Notes: a model not told the origin generated them from the letters alone. Shown: positions 11,877 through 21,958, counted from the first letter of the stretch. The stretch: 64,000 nucleotides of DNA from Dipteronia dyeriana (GCA_032871835.1 CM065298.1:96781891-96845890), one strand, 5' to 3'. Numbers and translations: made by a program.

Positions 11877-13162
11877 TTGATAGATGTTAAAGATACTTTG
11901 GCAAAGATTGCTTCTACACTCACCACACATGAAAAAGGTAAGTTTCCATCTCAACCACAACCAAATCCCAAGAGTCAGTCAAGTTCCTATGATAATAACC
12001 AATGCCCAGATCAAGTCAAATCAATTATCACTCTTCGTAGTGGTAAGGTCATCGAAAAACCTATTCTTGAATCTGGTAAAAATGATGATGAGTCACTTTC
12101 CAAGGGTAAGGAAGGGGTTGATGAAACCACTGTTGACGAAGAAATAATTGAATCCCCACTTACACTCCCATATCCTCAGGCTCTTAAAAATTCACAGAAA
12201 TCGAAGCATTCCCCAGAGATTTTTGAAATTTTCAAACAGGTAAAGATCAATATCCCTTTGTTGAACGCAATCAAACATGTACCTTCCTATGCCAAATTTC
12301 TGAAGGATCCGTGCACTGTGAAAAGGAAGCATCAGGTAAAAAAGAAATCATTTATGGCTGAACAGGTAAGTTCCATTCTTTCCAATAAAAATGTTTTGAA
12401 ATATAAAAATCCTGGCTATCCCACTCTTTCCTGCACAATTGGTAACTGTAAAATTGAGCATGATATACTTGACCTAGGTGCTAGTGTAAATTTGCTCTCA
12501 TACTCATTTTATCAGCAACTTAAACTTGGTGAGTTAAAGCCGACTTCAACCACACTTTATCTTGTTGATATGTCAATTAATATACCAAAAGGAATAGTGG
12601 AAGATGTGTTAGTACAAGTCGATAAATTTATCTACCCAATATATTTTATTGTCTTGGAAACACAACCTGTTGTTAATGAGCACAAATCAATTCATGTTAT
12701 ATTGGGCCAACCATTTTTGGCTACTGCTAATGCCTTGATTAATTGCAGGAATGGAATAATGAGCATGTCTTTTGAAATATGGAAATTAAGCTTAATGTTT
12801 TCAGCATGTCTAATGAATCATTTGATGATGAAAATGAAGATAAAGATGAAGACATTATTGAAACCATTGTTGAAGATCATGTTCAAAAGGATTCTTTTAA
12901 CTCATCTAAAATTTGTTCGATCAATTCACCTGAGTCAAGCTCGCATTCACATCTTGATAATTGTTTGCAGATAGTCGAAGAAGAAAGAGAAACTTCAGAT
13001 TTTGAAAAATTGGAATGGAAAGATGACGAGCCAGAAGAAAAAGCACCCATCAATGATTCTTTTTCTGATAAACTTTTATTCTCTATCACAACTTTGCCTT
13101 GGTATGCTGACATTGTTAATTATCTTGCAACAGGAATGATGCCACTCGATTGGAATGCATAG
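11877..13162 (+). pseudogene. Retropepsin-type protease and linker of element B
   Basis: Open from 11877 to 12974. The aspartic-protease active site is DLGAS (12471-12485), with the flap-side motif ILGQPFLATA (about 12697-12726). After about 12776 the homologous frame shifts to the one read from 12779 to 13162, an acidic linker (SFDDENEDKDEDIIETIVED). It ends in TLPWYADIVNYLATG, which normally lies after RNase H. The whole reverse transcriptase and RNase H, several hundred codons, are therefore missing between the linker and PWYADIVNYL. The protease would process Gag-Pol; here it is separated from gag by broken frames. Confidence 0.82.
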
Positions 13163-14394
13163 AATAAAAAGAAATTTTTGACCGAGGTAAAACGTTTTAC
13201 TGGGATGACCCGTACTTATTCAAGTATTGTCCTGATCAAATTGTTCGACTGTGTATTCCAGGCAATGAGGTAAGTAGTGTCATTGAATTTTGTCATTCTG
13301 AAGCATGTGGTGTCATTTTTCTTCAAAGAAAACGGCTGTAAAAATCTTACAGTGTGGATTTTATTGGCCCACCTTGTTTAAAGACGCACATGCATTTTGT
13401 AAAACCTGTGAAAAATGTCAAAAGTTAGGATCCATTTCCAAGCGAAACATGATGCCTTTAAACCTCATTCTTGTCATTGAAATATTTGATTGTTGGGGAA
13501 TTGATTTTATGGGTCTATTTCCACCGTCATTTGGATTTTTGTACATTTTAGTTGCTGTTGATTATGTGGCAAAATGGGTAGAGGCAATTCCTTGTCGAAA
13601 TAATAATCACAAAACAGTTACCAAGTTTTTAAAGGAAAATCTTTTGAGTCGATTTGGAATCCCTCGAGCCATTATTAGCGATGGAGGCAAACACTTTTGT
13701 AAAAAACCTTTTGAGTCTTTAATGAAGAATTATGGAGTCACACACAAAATTGCCACACCATACCACCCTCAAACAAGTGGTCAAGTTGAGTTAGCAAATA
13801 GGGAGATAAAACATATCTTGCAAAAAACGGTTAACCCTGATCGAAAAGATTAATCTCTTAGACTAAATGATGCACTTTGGGCTTACCGCACTGCATTCAA
13901 AACATCTTTGGGTATGTCTCCTTATCGTTTAATTTATGGAAAACCTTGCCACTTACCTGTTGAACTTGAGAAAAAAGCATATTTGGCCATTAAAGCTTTC
14001 AATTCTAACCTAAATGATGTTTGTGAATTGCGCAAGTTGCAATTAAATGAACTTGAAGAATTAAGAAATGATGCATAAGAAAATGCAAAAATTCTTAAAG
14101 AAAAATCTAAAACCTTTCATGACAGACGAATTTTAAGAAGATCATTTGAAGTTGGTCAAAAGTTTTTGCTTTATAATTCTCGACTTCATTTATTTTCCTG
14201 GTAAATTGAAATCGAAATGGAGTGGTCCATTTGTTGTGAAACACGTGTATCCATATGATGCCCTTGACATTGAGAATCCTAGGAATGGTAATGTGTTTAA
14301 AGTAAATGGACAACGTGTGAAACCATTATTAGAAAATACAGATTTTCAAAAAGATTCTGCCGTTCTTTCTGACCCTTGTTACAAAAGTGAGTAA
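13163..14394 (+). pseudogene. Integrase of element B
   Basis: After a stop at 13160 the sequence still encodes KRFYWDDPYLFKYCPDQIVR. A single frame at 13305-13853 then covers the zinc-binding region (CKTCEKCQKLG) and the catalytic core, with Asp in IDFMG (about 13500), Asp in IISDGG (about 13675) and Glu in GQVELANREIK (about 13783). The C-terminal domain follows with a TAA at 13851, another stop near 14076 and a frameshift near 14190. It resumes with the GPF/Y-like segment KSKWSGPFVVKHVYP at about 14212-14256 and ends at 14394. All three catalytic acids are present, but the breaks make it non-functional. The family is Ty3/Gypsy integrase. Confidence 0.87.
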
Positions 14395-14468
14395 ACAAAT
14401 CTTTTGCTTTTGACTTTATTTGTGTTTGCAATTATTATTTTTGTTTTTGTTTGCTTCTATGTTTTGAA

Positions 14469-14477
14469 TTTTTGCAG
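14469..14477 (+). promoter_or_regulatory. Candidate splice acceptor before the 183-codon ORF
   Basis: TTTTTGCAG preceded by a T-rich stretch. With the donor at 10142 it could make a spliced subgenomic mRNA for the downstream ORF, as is proposed for env-like ORFs of plant Gypsy elements. A similar GTTTTGCAG lies at about 16175-16183. Confidence 0.35.
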
Positions 14478-14612
14478 GATTAATTTCTAGGTTCAATTTT
14501 TGCTTGGTGTGTTTTGCTATATAACCCCGGTTAAGTGGCGGATAACGGTACTTCGTGACAATTCCAGTCGGTTTAATTCAGTTTCCTAAATAACTGATCC
14601 CCAAAACAAGGC

Positions 14613-15164
14613 ATGGACGAAATTTTCACAAACCTGCGAAAACATTTTCCATCGTTGCCCCAAAATGCTCTGAAAAAGATTTACAAAGCACGTTTCGAAA
14701 TATTACGCTTACTGATGATAAACAACATTCCTGTTGAAATTCGCTGGTTGATCGAAGCTAAGGTACATCTAGCAGGTGAGTCTGTTGATTCATTTATATC
14801 TTACATGCCTGGTTTTGGAAGAAGTAACCTTGCAAAAAAACGAAGAGCTAAGAAGTTAGGGGTTACTTGTCACAAATGTGCACGTACAACTTGCAACACA
14901 CGTTGTCGTTCTTTAGGAATAGTGTCTAATAATCGGGAAGATAAAATTTTATTCATTAGGCATGGTTTGCGTAGGGAGTCACTGGATAATATCCTAACGA
15001 CTCTTGATGCACATCCTAGTGGATATGTACAAATGGCAATTGACCGTTTATGGCCACAATTTCAAAAAGAACATGCACAATATAGTCTTGGGAATCTGAC
15101 TTTAAAAGACCATGTTTGCCAATTTATAAGAAAATTGGATGGGAAGCATATCCCCGACCCATAG
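14613..15164 (+). CDS. Uninterrupted 183-codon ORF of unknown function in element B
   Basis: A complete frame from ATG to TAG, placed where Athila elements carry their third (env-like) ORF. I do not recognise the protein. Visible features: a helical N-terminal half (LPQNALKKIYKARFEILRLL), a basic NLS-like stretch NLAKKRRAKK at about residues 71-80, and immediately after it a Cys cluster CHKCARTTCNTRC (CX2CX4CX3C, about 85-97) suited to binding zinc. I see no signal peptide or membrane segment, so it does not look like an envelope protein. Gag, protease and integrase of the same element are all broken, while this frame is intact. A possible splice acceptor (TTTTTGCAG, ending 14477) lies 135 bp upstream. 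Its last ~32 codons persist in element C. Confidence 0.7.
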   Translation: MDEIFTNLRKHFPSLPQNALKKIYKARFEILRLLMINNIPVEIRWLIEAKVHLAGESVDSFISYMPGFGRSNLAKKRRAKKLGVTCHKCARTTCNTRCRSLGIVSNNREDKILFIRHGLRRESLDNILTTLDAHPSGYVQMAIDRLWPQFQKEHAQYSLGNLTLKDHVCQFIRKLDGKHIPDP

Positions 15165-15387
15165 AGGGCGTTGAAGCCGTTTCTGGACGTAAAACCAGAG
15201 GAAGATGTGAGCCACAATCACAACTACCAATAAATATCCTTTTGTTTTTATGATTTTTTTCCTTCCGCATTTGATGTCTTTTGTAATTATTGTTGTTTAC
15301 TTTTGATTTTTGAACCATTTGGATCTAATATCATTGACAAATACGCCACCCTATACAGGTGTATCATTGTGTTACCTTTTCAGGATC

Positions 15388-15395
15388 TATAAATA
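15388..15395 (+). promoter_or_regulatory. TATA box upstream of the LOG-like gene
   Basis: TATAAATA, 71 bp before the ATG at 15466 (first base to start of gap), in a context (GGATCTATAAATACAAGC) typical of plant core promoters. The ~150 bp between the 183-codon ORF's 3' flank and this ATG is absent from element C. Confidence 0.5.
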
Positions 15396-15465
15396 CAAGC
15401 ATTTGTTTTCCTTTTTGCTTCAAGCACTCATAAACATTCAAAAGAAAAATTCAGAGAGTGCATTA

Positions 15466-16119
15466 ATGGCGTCACCTTCAACTAAATGATTCACAAACAT
15501 TTGTGTGGTTGGTGGCACCAATTATGGGAAATACAAAGAGTTTATTGATGCTGCAACTCATCTTGGTAAGGTTTTGATTGAGCGAAAAATACACCTAGTG
15601 TATGGAGGAGGTAACTTGGGATTAATGGGATGTGTTTCACGAGCTACATGAGACAGAGGTAGTCAAGTTCTGGGTATTGTCCCAAAACCTATGGCCACAG
15701 CAAACATCATCGGAAAGACAAACGGCAAAGAGCTAGTTATTTCAGGTATGCTTGAAAGATTGACTGCTATGTTACATCATATTGATGCGTTTATAGCTTT
15801 ACCAGGTGGTTTTGGAACCTTAGAAGAAATCTTTACAATGGCATCATGGGCGTAACTACACATCCATGAGAAACCCATCGGTTTGTTGAATGTTAATAAA
15901 TTTTATGATGTTTTGCTTTCATTTCTTGATCATGCTCAGAAAAATTATTACATTCCACCTTCAATCCGAAAAATCGTTATATCTGCTTCAAGTCCTCATG
16001 AGCTGATTGACCAGTTACAAGCTTTCAATTATGTGCCAGATCCTTCAACCTCCAAAATTGATTAGTCCACTGATGAAGAGAACAAGAAACGTAGAATTGA
16101 TCTGAATCTCAGTTTGTGA
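15466..16119 (+). pseudogene. LOG-like: Captured LOG gene (cytokinin riboside 5'-monophosphate phosphoribohydrolase), intronless
   Basis: One frame of 218 codons from ATG to TGA, the usual LOG length. LOG enzymes release active cytokinin bases from N6-substituted riboside monophosphates in the cytosol and nucleus. The family signatures are present: GGGNLGLMG at residues 47-55, PGGFGTLEE at 113-121, and a catalytic-type Arg at 98 preceding the latter with Glu at 121. Flanking parts also match (IHLVYGGG, HIDAFIALPGG, HEKPIGLLNV). Four in-frame stops break it, at 15487 (TGA), 15649 (TGA), 15853 (TAA) and 16063 (TAG). Each is one C-to-T change from CGA, CAA or CAG, and the 15853 stop stands where LOG proteins have the Gln of WAQL. 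No introns and no frameshifts. The tail KKRRIDLNLSL after the fourth stop is not typical of LOG. The gene lies inside element B, same strand, upstream of its 3'UTR, so it is a captured host gene. Confidence 0.92.
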
Positions 16120-17324
16120 TTGTCCCATGTTTTTTATGCATTTTATTTTCCTTTATTTTGTATCTTTTTTGTTGTTTTGCAGGATTTTGTTGTCTTTCAA
16201 GTTGTTCAGATGATATCTTCTAAACCTTAACTCTTTCTAAAGACATTGGGGACAATGTCTCATTCTGGTTATGGGGAGGGGATAATTGATTCAATAACTT
16301 TTGTTTTTTTTTTTAAAAAAAACCTAACTTTTGACCATTTTTTTTGTAAAGATGGTCGAGTAAGGAGATCTTTTAGATACTTCCGAGACGCATCTTTGTA
16401 GTTCTGATGCATTTTTTTTCTTTTCCTCTCTTCTGACTATTCAAATTTATAAACTCTCCATTGTGATATCATTGACTAATCCTTTTGTTCATTAAGTAAT
16501 CTTGAGAAATTTTTCAAACTATTCTAGACACACAGGCACATTGACAAGTGATTATGTGCAGTAAGTTGAGATTTTGCGATATTGAGTTCTGAAATATCAT
16601 TCAAGGGTAACAAACAAAGGCAGTGGTCTTGTTTAAAAATTTATATAGTAATAATAATAATAATAATAATTTTGTGTGTTGTAACCAAAACTCTTACTTA
16701 GTAGACAGGCCTCATGCTTCAGTAAGCATAGAGTGTTTGCGCAAAACGGTGGAGTCTGGATAAGAATAAAGTACAGTTATGTAGCCTCTTTAACTCGAGC
16801 AATTAAGTCCGAGGGGTGCTTTAACACCTAATGCCCTAAGACCAACTGGTTTGGGAGTCATTGACCCAAATCTCGTTACACGGGTTAAAGAGAAAGCTTA
16901 AGGGAATTGTACTAAAAAAAAAACATCTGCAATCCGAGTAATTAAGCTCGTAGGAGTGTTTTAACACTTAATGCCCTAAAGCCAACTGGTTTGAGAGTCA
17001 TTGGCCCAAAGCTTGCTACATGGATTAAAGATGGAATGTTTGTTTCCAATTTTGTTATATTAAAAAAAAAAAAAAACTGCTGCCTAAGGAAAAAGCCCTG
17101 GTGAGATTTCAGAATGAAAATGTTGTTTGATTTCAATTGAATCTCATAGTTATCGTGTTAATCTTTATTGAACACAAGAAAGTTTGACTGATAACTCAAT
17201 TGATGACTGGTTGTCAAAGGGTGAGAAAAGAGGTATGGGAGAGTTTGTCTATTTGGTAGTTCAGAGATTTGAATTTGAGTTTATACTATTTTAGCTTTAA
17301 TTGCTAGGGACAAGCAATAAGCTG
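16120..17324 (+). other. 3' untranslated interior of element B
   Basis: No gene seen. It holds the hairpin ACATTGGGGACAATGT (16243-16258) followed by a G-rich tract (about 16271-16282), a (TAA)n run at 16649-16671, and the tandem repeat listed separately. Confidence 0.7.
16796..17032. repeat. Tandem ~140-bp repeat in the B 3'UTR, two units
   Basis: Units begin at about 16796 and 16936. Both read GAG(C/T)AATTAAG...TTAACAC(C/T)TAATGCCCTAA...CCAACTGGTTTG.GAGTCATTG. The reverse complement of both units is in element C (about 20219-20420). Confidence 0.85.
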
Positions 17325-17335
17325 GTTGGGGGGTG
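17325..17335 (+). other. Polypurine tract of element B
   Basis: GTTGGGGGGTG immediately before the LTR start TGATTAAC. Confidence 0.85.
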
Positions 17336-18675
17336 TGATTAACACTGAAAAGTGTATGTTTACTAAGGGATAATATCATCATTTAACATTTCCAATATGA
17401 TTAATTCCCCAATTAAGACATAATTTCGTTCGTTCGCTTAAATAAATGTGTTTTGTAGTAATCAGTGTATTTTTCTTTAAATTTCAGAGGTTATTCAATC
17501 AATTCAGAATCATGGAGAAGTCAGATGGTAAAACAAACATCGTTTTCAAGTTTAGAACGTGAAAAAACCTTAAGAAGACCACGAAGAGCATTTTCGTAAT
17601 TTTGACTTTTCACTGTTCACAGTTGGCTTTTACTGTTCACAGTTAACTTTCACTGTTCACTCATGATGCGTTATTGTTCACTCTCGGATGCGTACTGTTC
17701 ACTCATGGATGGGTTACTATTTCACTGTCACTGCTCACTGTTCACTGAAGGGCATTTTCGTAATTTTGACTATTCACTGTTCACAGTTCACAGTTCACAG
17801 TTCACAGTTCACAGTTCACAGTTGACTTTCACTGTTCACAGGTGACTTTTATTGTTCATAGTTGACTTTCACTGTTCACTCATTGATGCGTTTACTGTTC
17901 ACTCATGGATGGGTTACTATTCACTGATGACGTGGTGAAATTTGGACGCTCCATTCTAAATTCATCCTATGGTCAATTTTCATCCATATTTTGTATAAAT
18001 TGGGGGGCTCTCCCCCCTAATTTTCACATTCTGAATCCAAATCTAATGTTAGATTTTTGAAACTCTCTCTCTTTTGTTCTCAAATTCTCAGTTTAAATAA
18101 AATAGTTATTTTATAGTTAATTTTTGTCTAGCTAATTTTATATAACTGGGGACAAAGGTGATACCGTTGGTATGAAAAATATGATCCAATTTTGGTAAGT
18201 TTATTATTTTTATGATTTCTCCCATCTGATCTTTGTGGAGTTTTTGACTCACTGTAGATAGACAGATATTGTCTTGCACAGTGAGTACTTTTACCCATAT
18301 CTATCAGAGAGTGGTTTATCCCCTCTAATCTTTGTGGAGTTTTTAACTCATTGTAGACAGACAGATATTGTCTGGCACAGTGAGTACTTTTACCCACATC
18401 TATTAGAGAGTGATCAGTGGAGTGGAATACTCTCCCATTAATCTATACTAAATATAAATAATTGGATCATAATCGAAATATCAAAAGTGGATCCCTTAGC
18501 CCCAGTATTAATTTTAATTGATTTACATTTTATACAAGTTTATTAATTAATCTAGAAATTAATTCTACAAGGATAAGTGAACAACCTCCCTGTGGTTCGA
18601 CCCGGTCTTACCGGTTAATTTATTACTTTGACACTCTTATACTTGAGAGTAAGAACACTTCTTTAGGACGTGTCA
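17336..18675 (+). repeat. 3' LTR of element B
   Basis: 1340 bp. It pairs with 8860-10116. It is longer mainly through an ACAGTTCAC expansion at about 17783-17822 and neighbouring TTCACTGTTCAC repeats. It has the same two palindromic tandem units (about 18225-18420). Confidence 0.93.
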
Positions 18676-18680
18676 GATCC

Positions 18681-19896
18681 ACTGTTGGTAATTCGAATAT
18701 GATCCAATAATTAATATTTAGTCCATATTAATGGGAGGGTATTCCACTCCACTGACCACTCTCTGATAGATATGGGTAAAAGTACTCACTGTGCTAGACA
18801 ACATTTGTCTGTCTACAGTGAGTCAAAACTCCAAAAAGATCAGAGAGGATAAACCACTCTCTGATAGATATGGGTAAAAGTACTCACTGTGCTAGACAAT
18901 ATCTGTCTGTCTACAGTGAGTCAAAAACTCCACAAAGATCAGAGGGGAGAAACCACTCTCTAATAGATATGGGTAAAAGTACCCACTGTACTAGACAATA
19001 TCTGTCTGTTTACAGTGAGTCAAAAACTCCACAAAGATCAGATGGGAGAAAGCATAAAAATAATAAACTTACCAAAATTGGATCATATTTTTCATACCAA
19101 CAGTATCACATTTGGCCCCAGCTATATAAATTTAGTCAGTCATAATTTAACTAGAAAATAGCTATTTTATTTTAACTGAGAATTTGAGAACAAAATAGAG
19201 AGAATTTCACAAATCTAATATCATATTTTGATTCAGAATATGGAATTTAGGGGGTAAAGGCACCCTATTTATACAAAATACGGATAAAAATTGACCATCA
19301 GATGAATTTAGAATGTAGCGTCCAGATTTCGTCACGTCATCAGTGAATAGTGAACAGTGAACATTGAACGCATCCGTGAAAGTGAATAGTGATCAGTGCA
19401 CCAACTTCTAGATTATTATTCTCTGTAGTATGTGTACGGTGCACTCACAATTTAGCCCAATAAAAAATGTGTCACATCATCGGTCAATAATCTTCTTGAA
19501 AGTCAACTATGAATAGAGCACCGACTTCTAGAATGTGATTCTCTACAATCGTATGTACGATGCACTCGCAGTTTGAGCCAATAGAAATGTGCCACGTCAT
19601 TAAGAACAGTGAAAGTCAACTGTGATAAGTTAATAGTCAATATTACAAAAATACCCTTCATGTCCTTCCTAAGGTTTTTGATGTTCTAAACTTGAAAACG
19701 ATGTTTGTTTTGCCATCTAACTTCTCCATAATTTTGAATTGATCGAATTACCTCTGAAATACAAAAAACAATACACTGATTACTACACAACACATTTATT
19801 TAAGCGAACAAACGAAATTATGTCTAAATTAGTGAACTGGAAGTGTAAAATGATGATATTATCCCTTGGTAAACATACACTTTTCAGTGTTAATCA
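18681..19896 (-). repeat. Left LTR of element C, inner part
   Basis: Resumes at ACTGTTGGTAATTCG, exactly as the intact right LTR reads at 22190. It has three tandem ~105-bp units with palindromic cores (about 18740-19045), where B's LTRs have two. Confidence 0.9.
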
Positions 19897-21288
19897 CACT
19901 CTCTAACCAGCTTATTGCTAGTTCCTAGCAACTAAAGTGAAAATAGTAAAAACTCAAATTCAAATCTCTAAACTACCAAATAAACAAACTCTCTCATACC
20001 TCTTTTCTCACCCTTTGACAACCAGTCATCAATTGAGTTACCAATCAAACCTTCTTGTGCTCAATAAAGATCAACACAAAAACTATGAGATTCAATTGAA
20101 ATCAAGCAACATTTTCATTCTGAAATCTCATCAGGGCTGCTTCCTTAGGCATTACTTTTATTTTATTTTTTTATTTATTTTTTGTCTTTTTTTAATATAA
20201 CAAAATTGGAAACAAACATTCCATCTTTAATCTATGTAGCGTGCTTTAGACCAATGACTCCCAAACCAGTTGGCTTTAGGGCATTAGGTGTTAAAACACT
20301 CCTACGGACTTAATTACTCGGATTGCAGACGTTTTTTTTAATAGTACAATTCTCTTAAGCTTTCTCTTTAACCCAGTTGGTCTTAGGGCATTAAGTGTTA
20401 AAGCACCTATCAGACTTAATTGCTCGAGTTAAAAAGGCTACGAAACTGCATTTTATTCTAATCTAGACTCCACTGTTTTACGCGAATACTCTATGCTTAC
20501 TGAGTCATGAGGCCAGACTACTAAGTAAGAGTTTTGGTCACAACACACAAAATTATTATTATTATTATTACTATATATATTTTTAAACAAGACCACTGCC
20601 TTCGGTTGTTACCCTTGAATGATGTTTCAGAACTAAATATCGTAAAATCTCAACTTACTGCACATAATCACATGTCAATGTGCGTGTGTCTAGAATAGTT
20701 TGAATTTTTTTTCAATATGACTTAATGAACAAAAGGATTAGTCAATGATATCACAATGGAGAGTTTATAAATTTGAATAGTCAGAAGAGAGGAAAAAAAT
20801 GCATCAGAACTACAAAGATGCATCTCAGAAGTATCTAAAAGATCTCCTTACTCGATCACCATTACAAAAAAAAAATGGTCAGAAGTTAGTTTTTTTTTTT
20901 TTTTTTGAAAAACTAAAGTTATTGAATCAACTATCCCCTCCCCCTAACCCGAACGAGACATTTTCCCCAATGTCATTAGAAAGATGTAAGGTTTAGAAGA
21001 TATCACCTGAACAACTTGAAAAACAACAAAATCCTGCAAAACAATAAAAGAAATACAAAATATAGGAAAATAAAATACATAAAAACCATGGGACAATCAC
21101 AAACTGAGATTCAGATCAATTCTGCATTACTTGTTCTCTTCAAAAATAAAAAGTAAACAATAATAATTACAAAAGATATTAAATGCGGAAGAAAATAGGT
21201 AATAAAAACAAAGTGATATTTACTGGTAGTTGTGATTATGGCTCACATCTTCCTCTGGTTTTACGTCCAGAAACGGCTTCAACGCCCT
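19897..21288 (-). other. Non-coding 3' interior of element C
   Basis: Collinear in reverse with B 15165-17335, except that B 15315-16077 is missing at 21139-21142. It contains the tandem 3'UTR repeat (about 20219-20420), the conserved hairpin (20958-20973) and a degraded purine tract at 19897-19912. I see no gene. Confidence 0.75.
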
Positions 21289-21384
21289 CTATGGGTCGGG
21301 GATATGCTTTCCATCCAATTTTCTTATAAATTAGCAAACAGGGTCTTTTAAAGTCAGATTCCTAAGACTATATTGTGCATGTTC
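21289..21384 (-). pseudogene. 3' remnant of the 183-codon ORF in element C
   Basis: This matches the last ~32 codons of the ORF at 14613-15164 in element B. It has one new in-frame stop where B has CAA (in C, TGC TAA TTT). At its upstream edge (21381-21384) it is fused to the first ~48 bases of gag, showing that the intervening gag-pol was deleted across a GAAC-like microhomology. Confidence 0.8.
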
Positions 21385-21958
21385 TCGGCTTGGTTTCCTG
21401 CTAGATGTCTAAATGGGTTTTCAGCCATATTGTTAGTGAATGTGGGTGATTGAGATCTCCTAATTAATCTACCGCTAGATGTTCGAGACCAACGTTTCAT
21501 GTAAATTTAATGAGGGTTCATGGAGGCGAAATACACAAATATGAAGAAAATAAAAGAAAAAAGAAAAATAAGTGATGAAAATAACATGCAAAAATTCTAA
21601 GGGTGTAAATGCAAATATATACAAGTGTTGGGGTAAAAGTACAAATAATTATAAATATAGGGACTAAGGTGAAAATATGATAATTACAGGGACTGATATG
21701 CAAAAATGAAAATGAAAATGACCTATATGCAAATACAAACTAAATCTAAGCTAAAATGCAAATAAAAAGTTGAAAGACTAAAATGTAAAAATGTGATTAA
21801 TGATTACAAGTGCTTTTTTTTAAGTGGATGAAGTTTATGATTGAGATGAGTGATACAAAACTGAATATAAAATAATAACAAAGAAGATAGAAAAAAATAG
21901 CAAAACTAAAATATAATTAAAAAGAAATTACTTCTACAAAGAAATTGCGGACTTACCT

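Larger units (their letters stand above)
8860..18675 (+). mobile_element. Athila-like retrotransposon B carrying a captured LOG gene
   Basis: LTRs 8860-10116 and 17336-18675 start TGATTAACACTG and end GTGTCA. The element is flanked by an exact 5-bp TSD, GATCC (8855-8859, 18676-18680). The primer site (10123-10140) and polypurine tract (17325-17335) are in the correct places. Gene order: gag, protease, [RT and RNase H missing], integrase, a 183-codon ORF, a LOG-like gene, a long 3'UTR. Gag, protease and integrase have frameshifts and stops, so B is not autonomous. It inserted into the left LTR of the related, older element C. Confidence 0.93.

Noticed and set aside
14613..15164. Calling the 183-codon ORF an env-like gene
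   Set aside because: The position fits, but there is no signal peptide or membrane segment, and a Cys cluster with a basic patch argues against an envelope protein.
15466..16119. LOG as a normal host gene into which the retrotransposon inserted
   Set aside because: It lies between integrase and 3'UTR of one element with an exact TSD, is on the same strand, lacks introns, and a trace of it persists at the matching place in element C.
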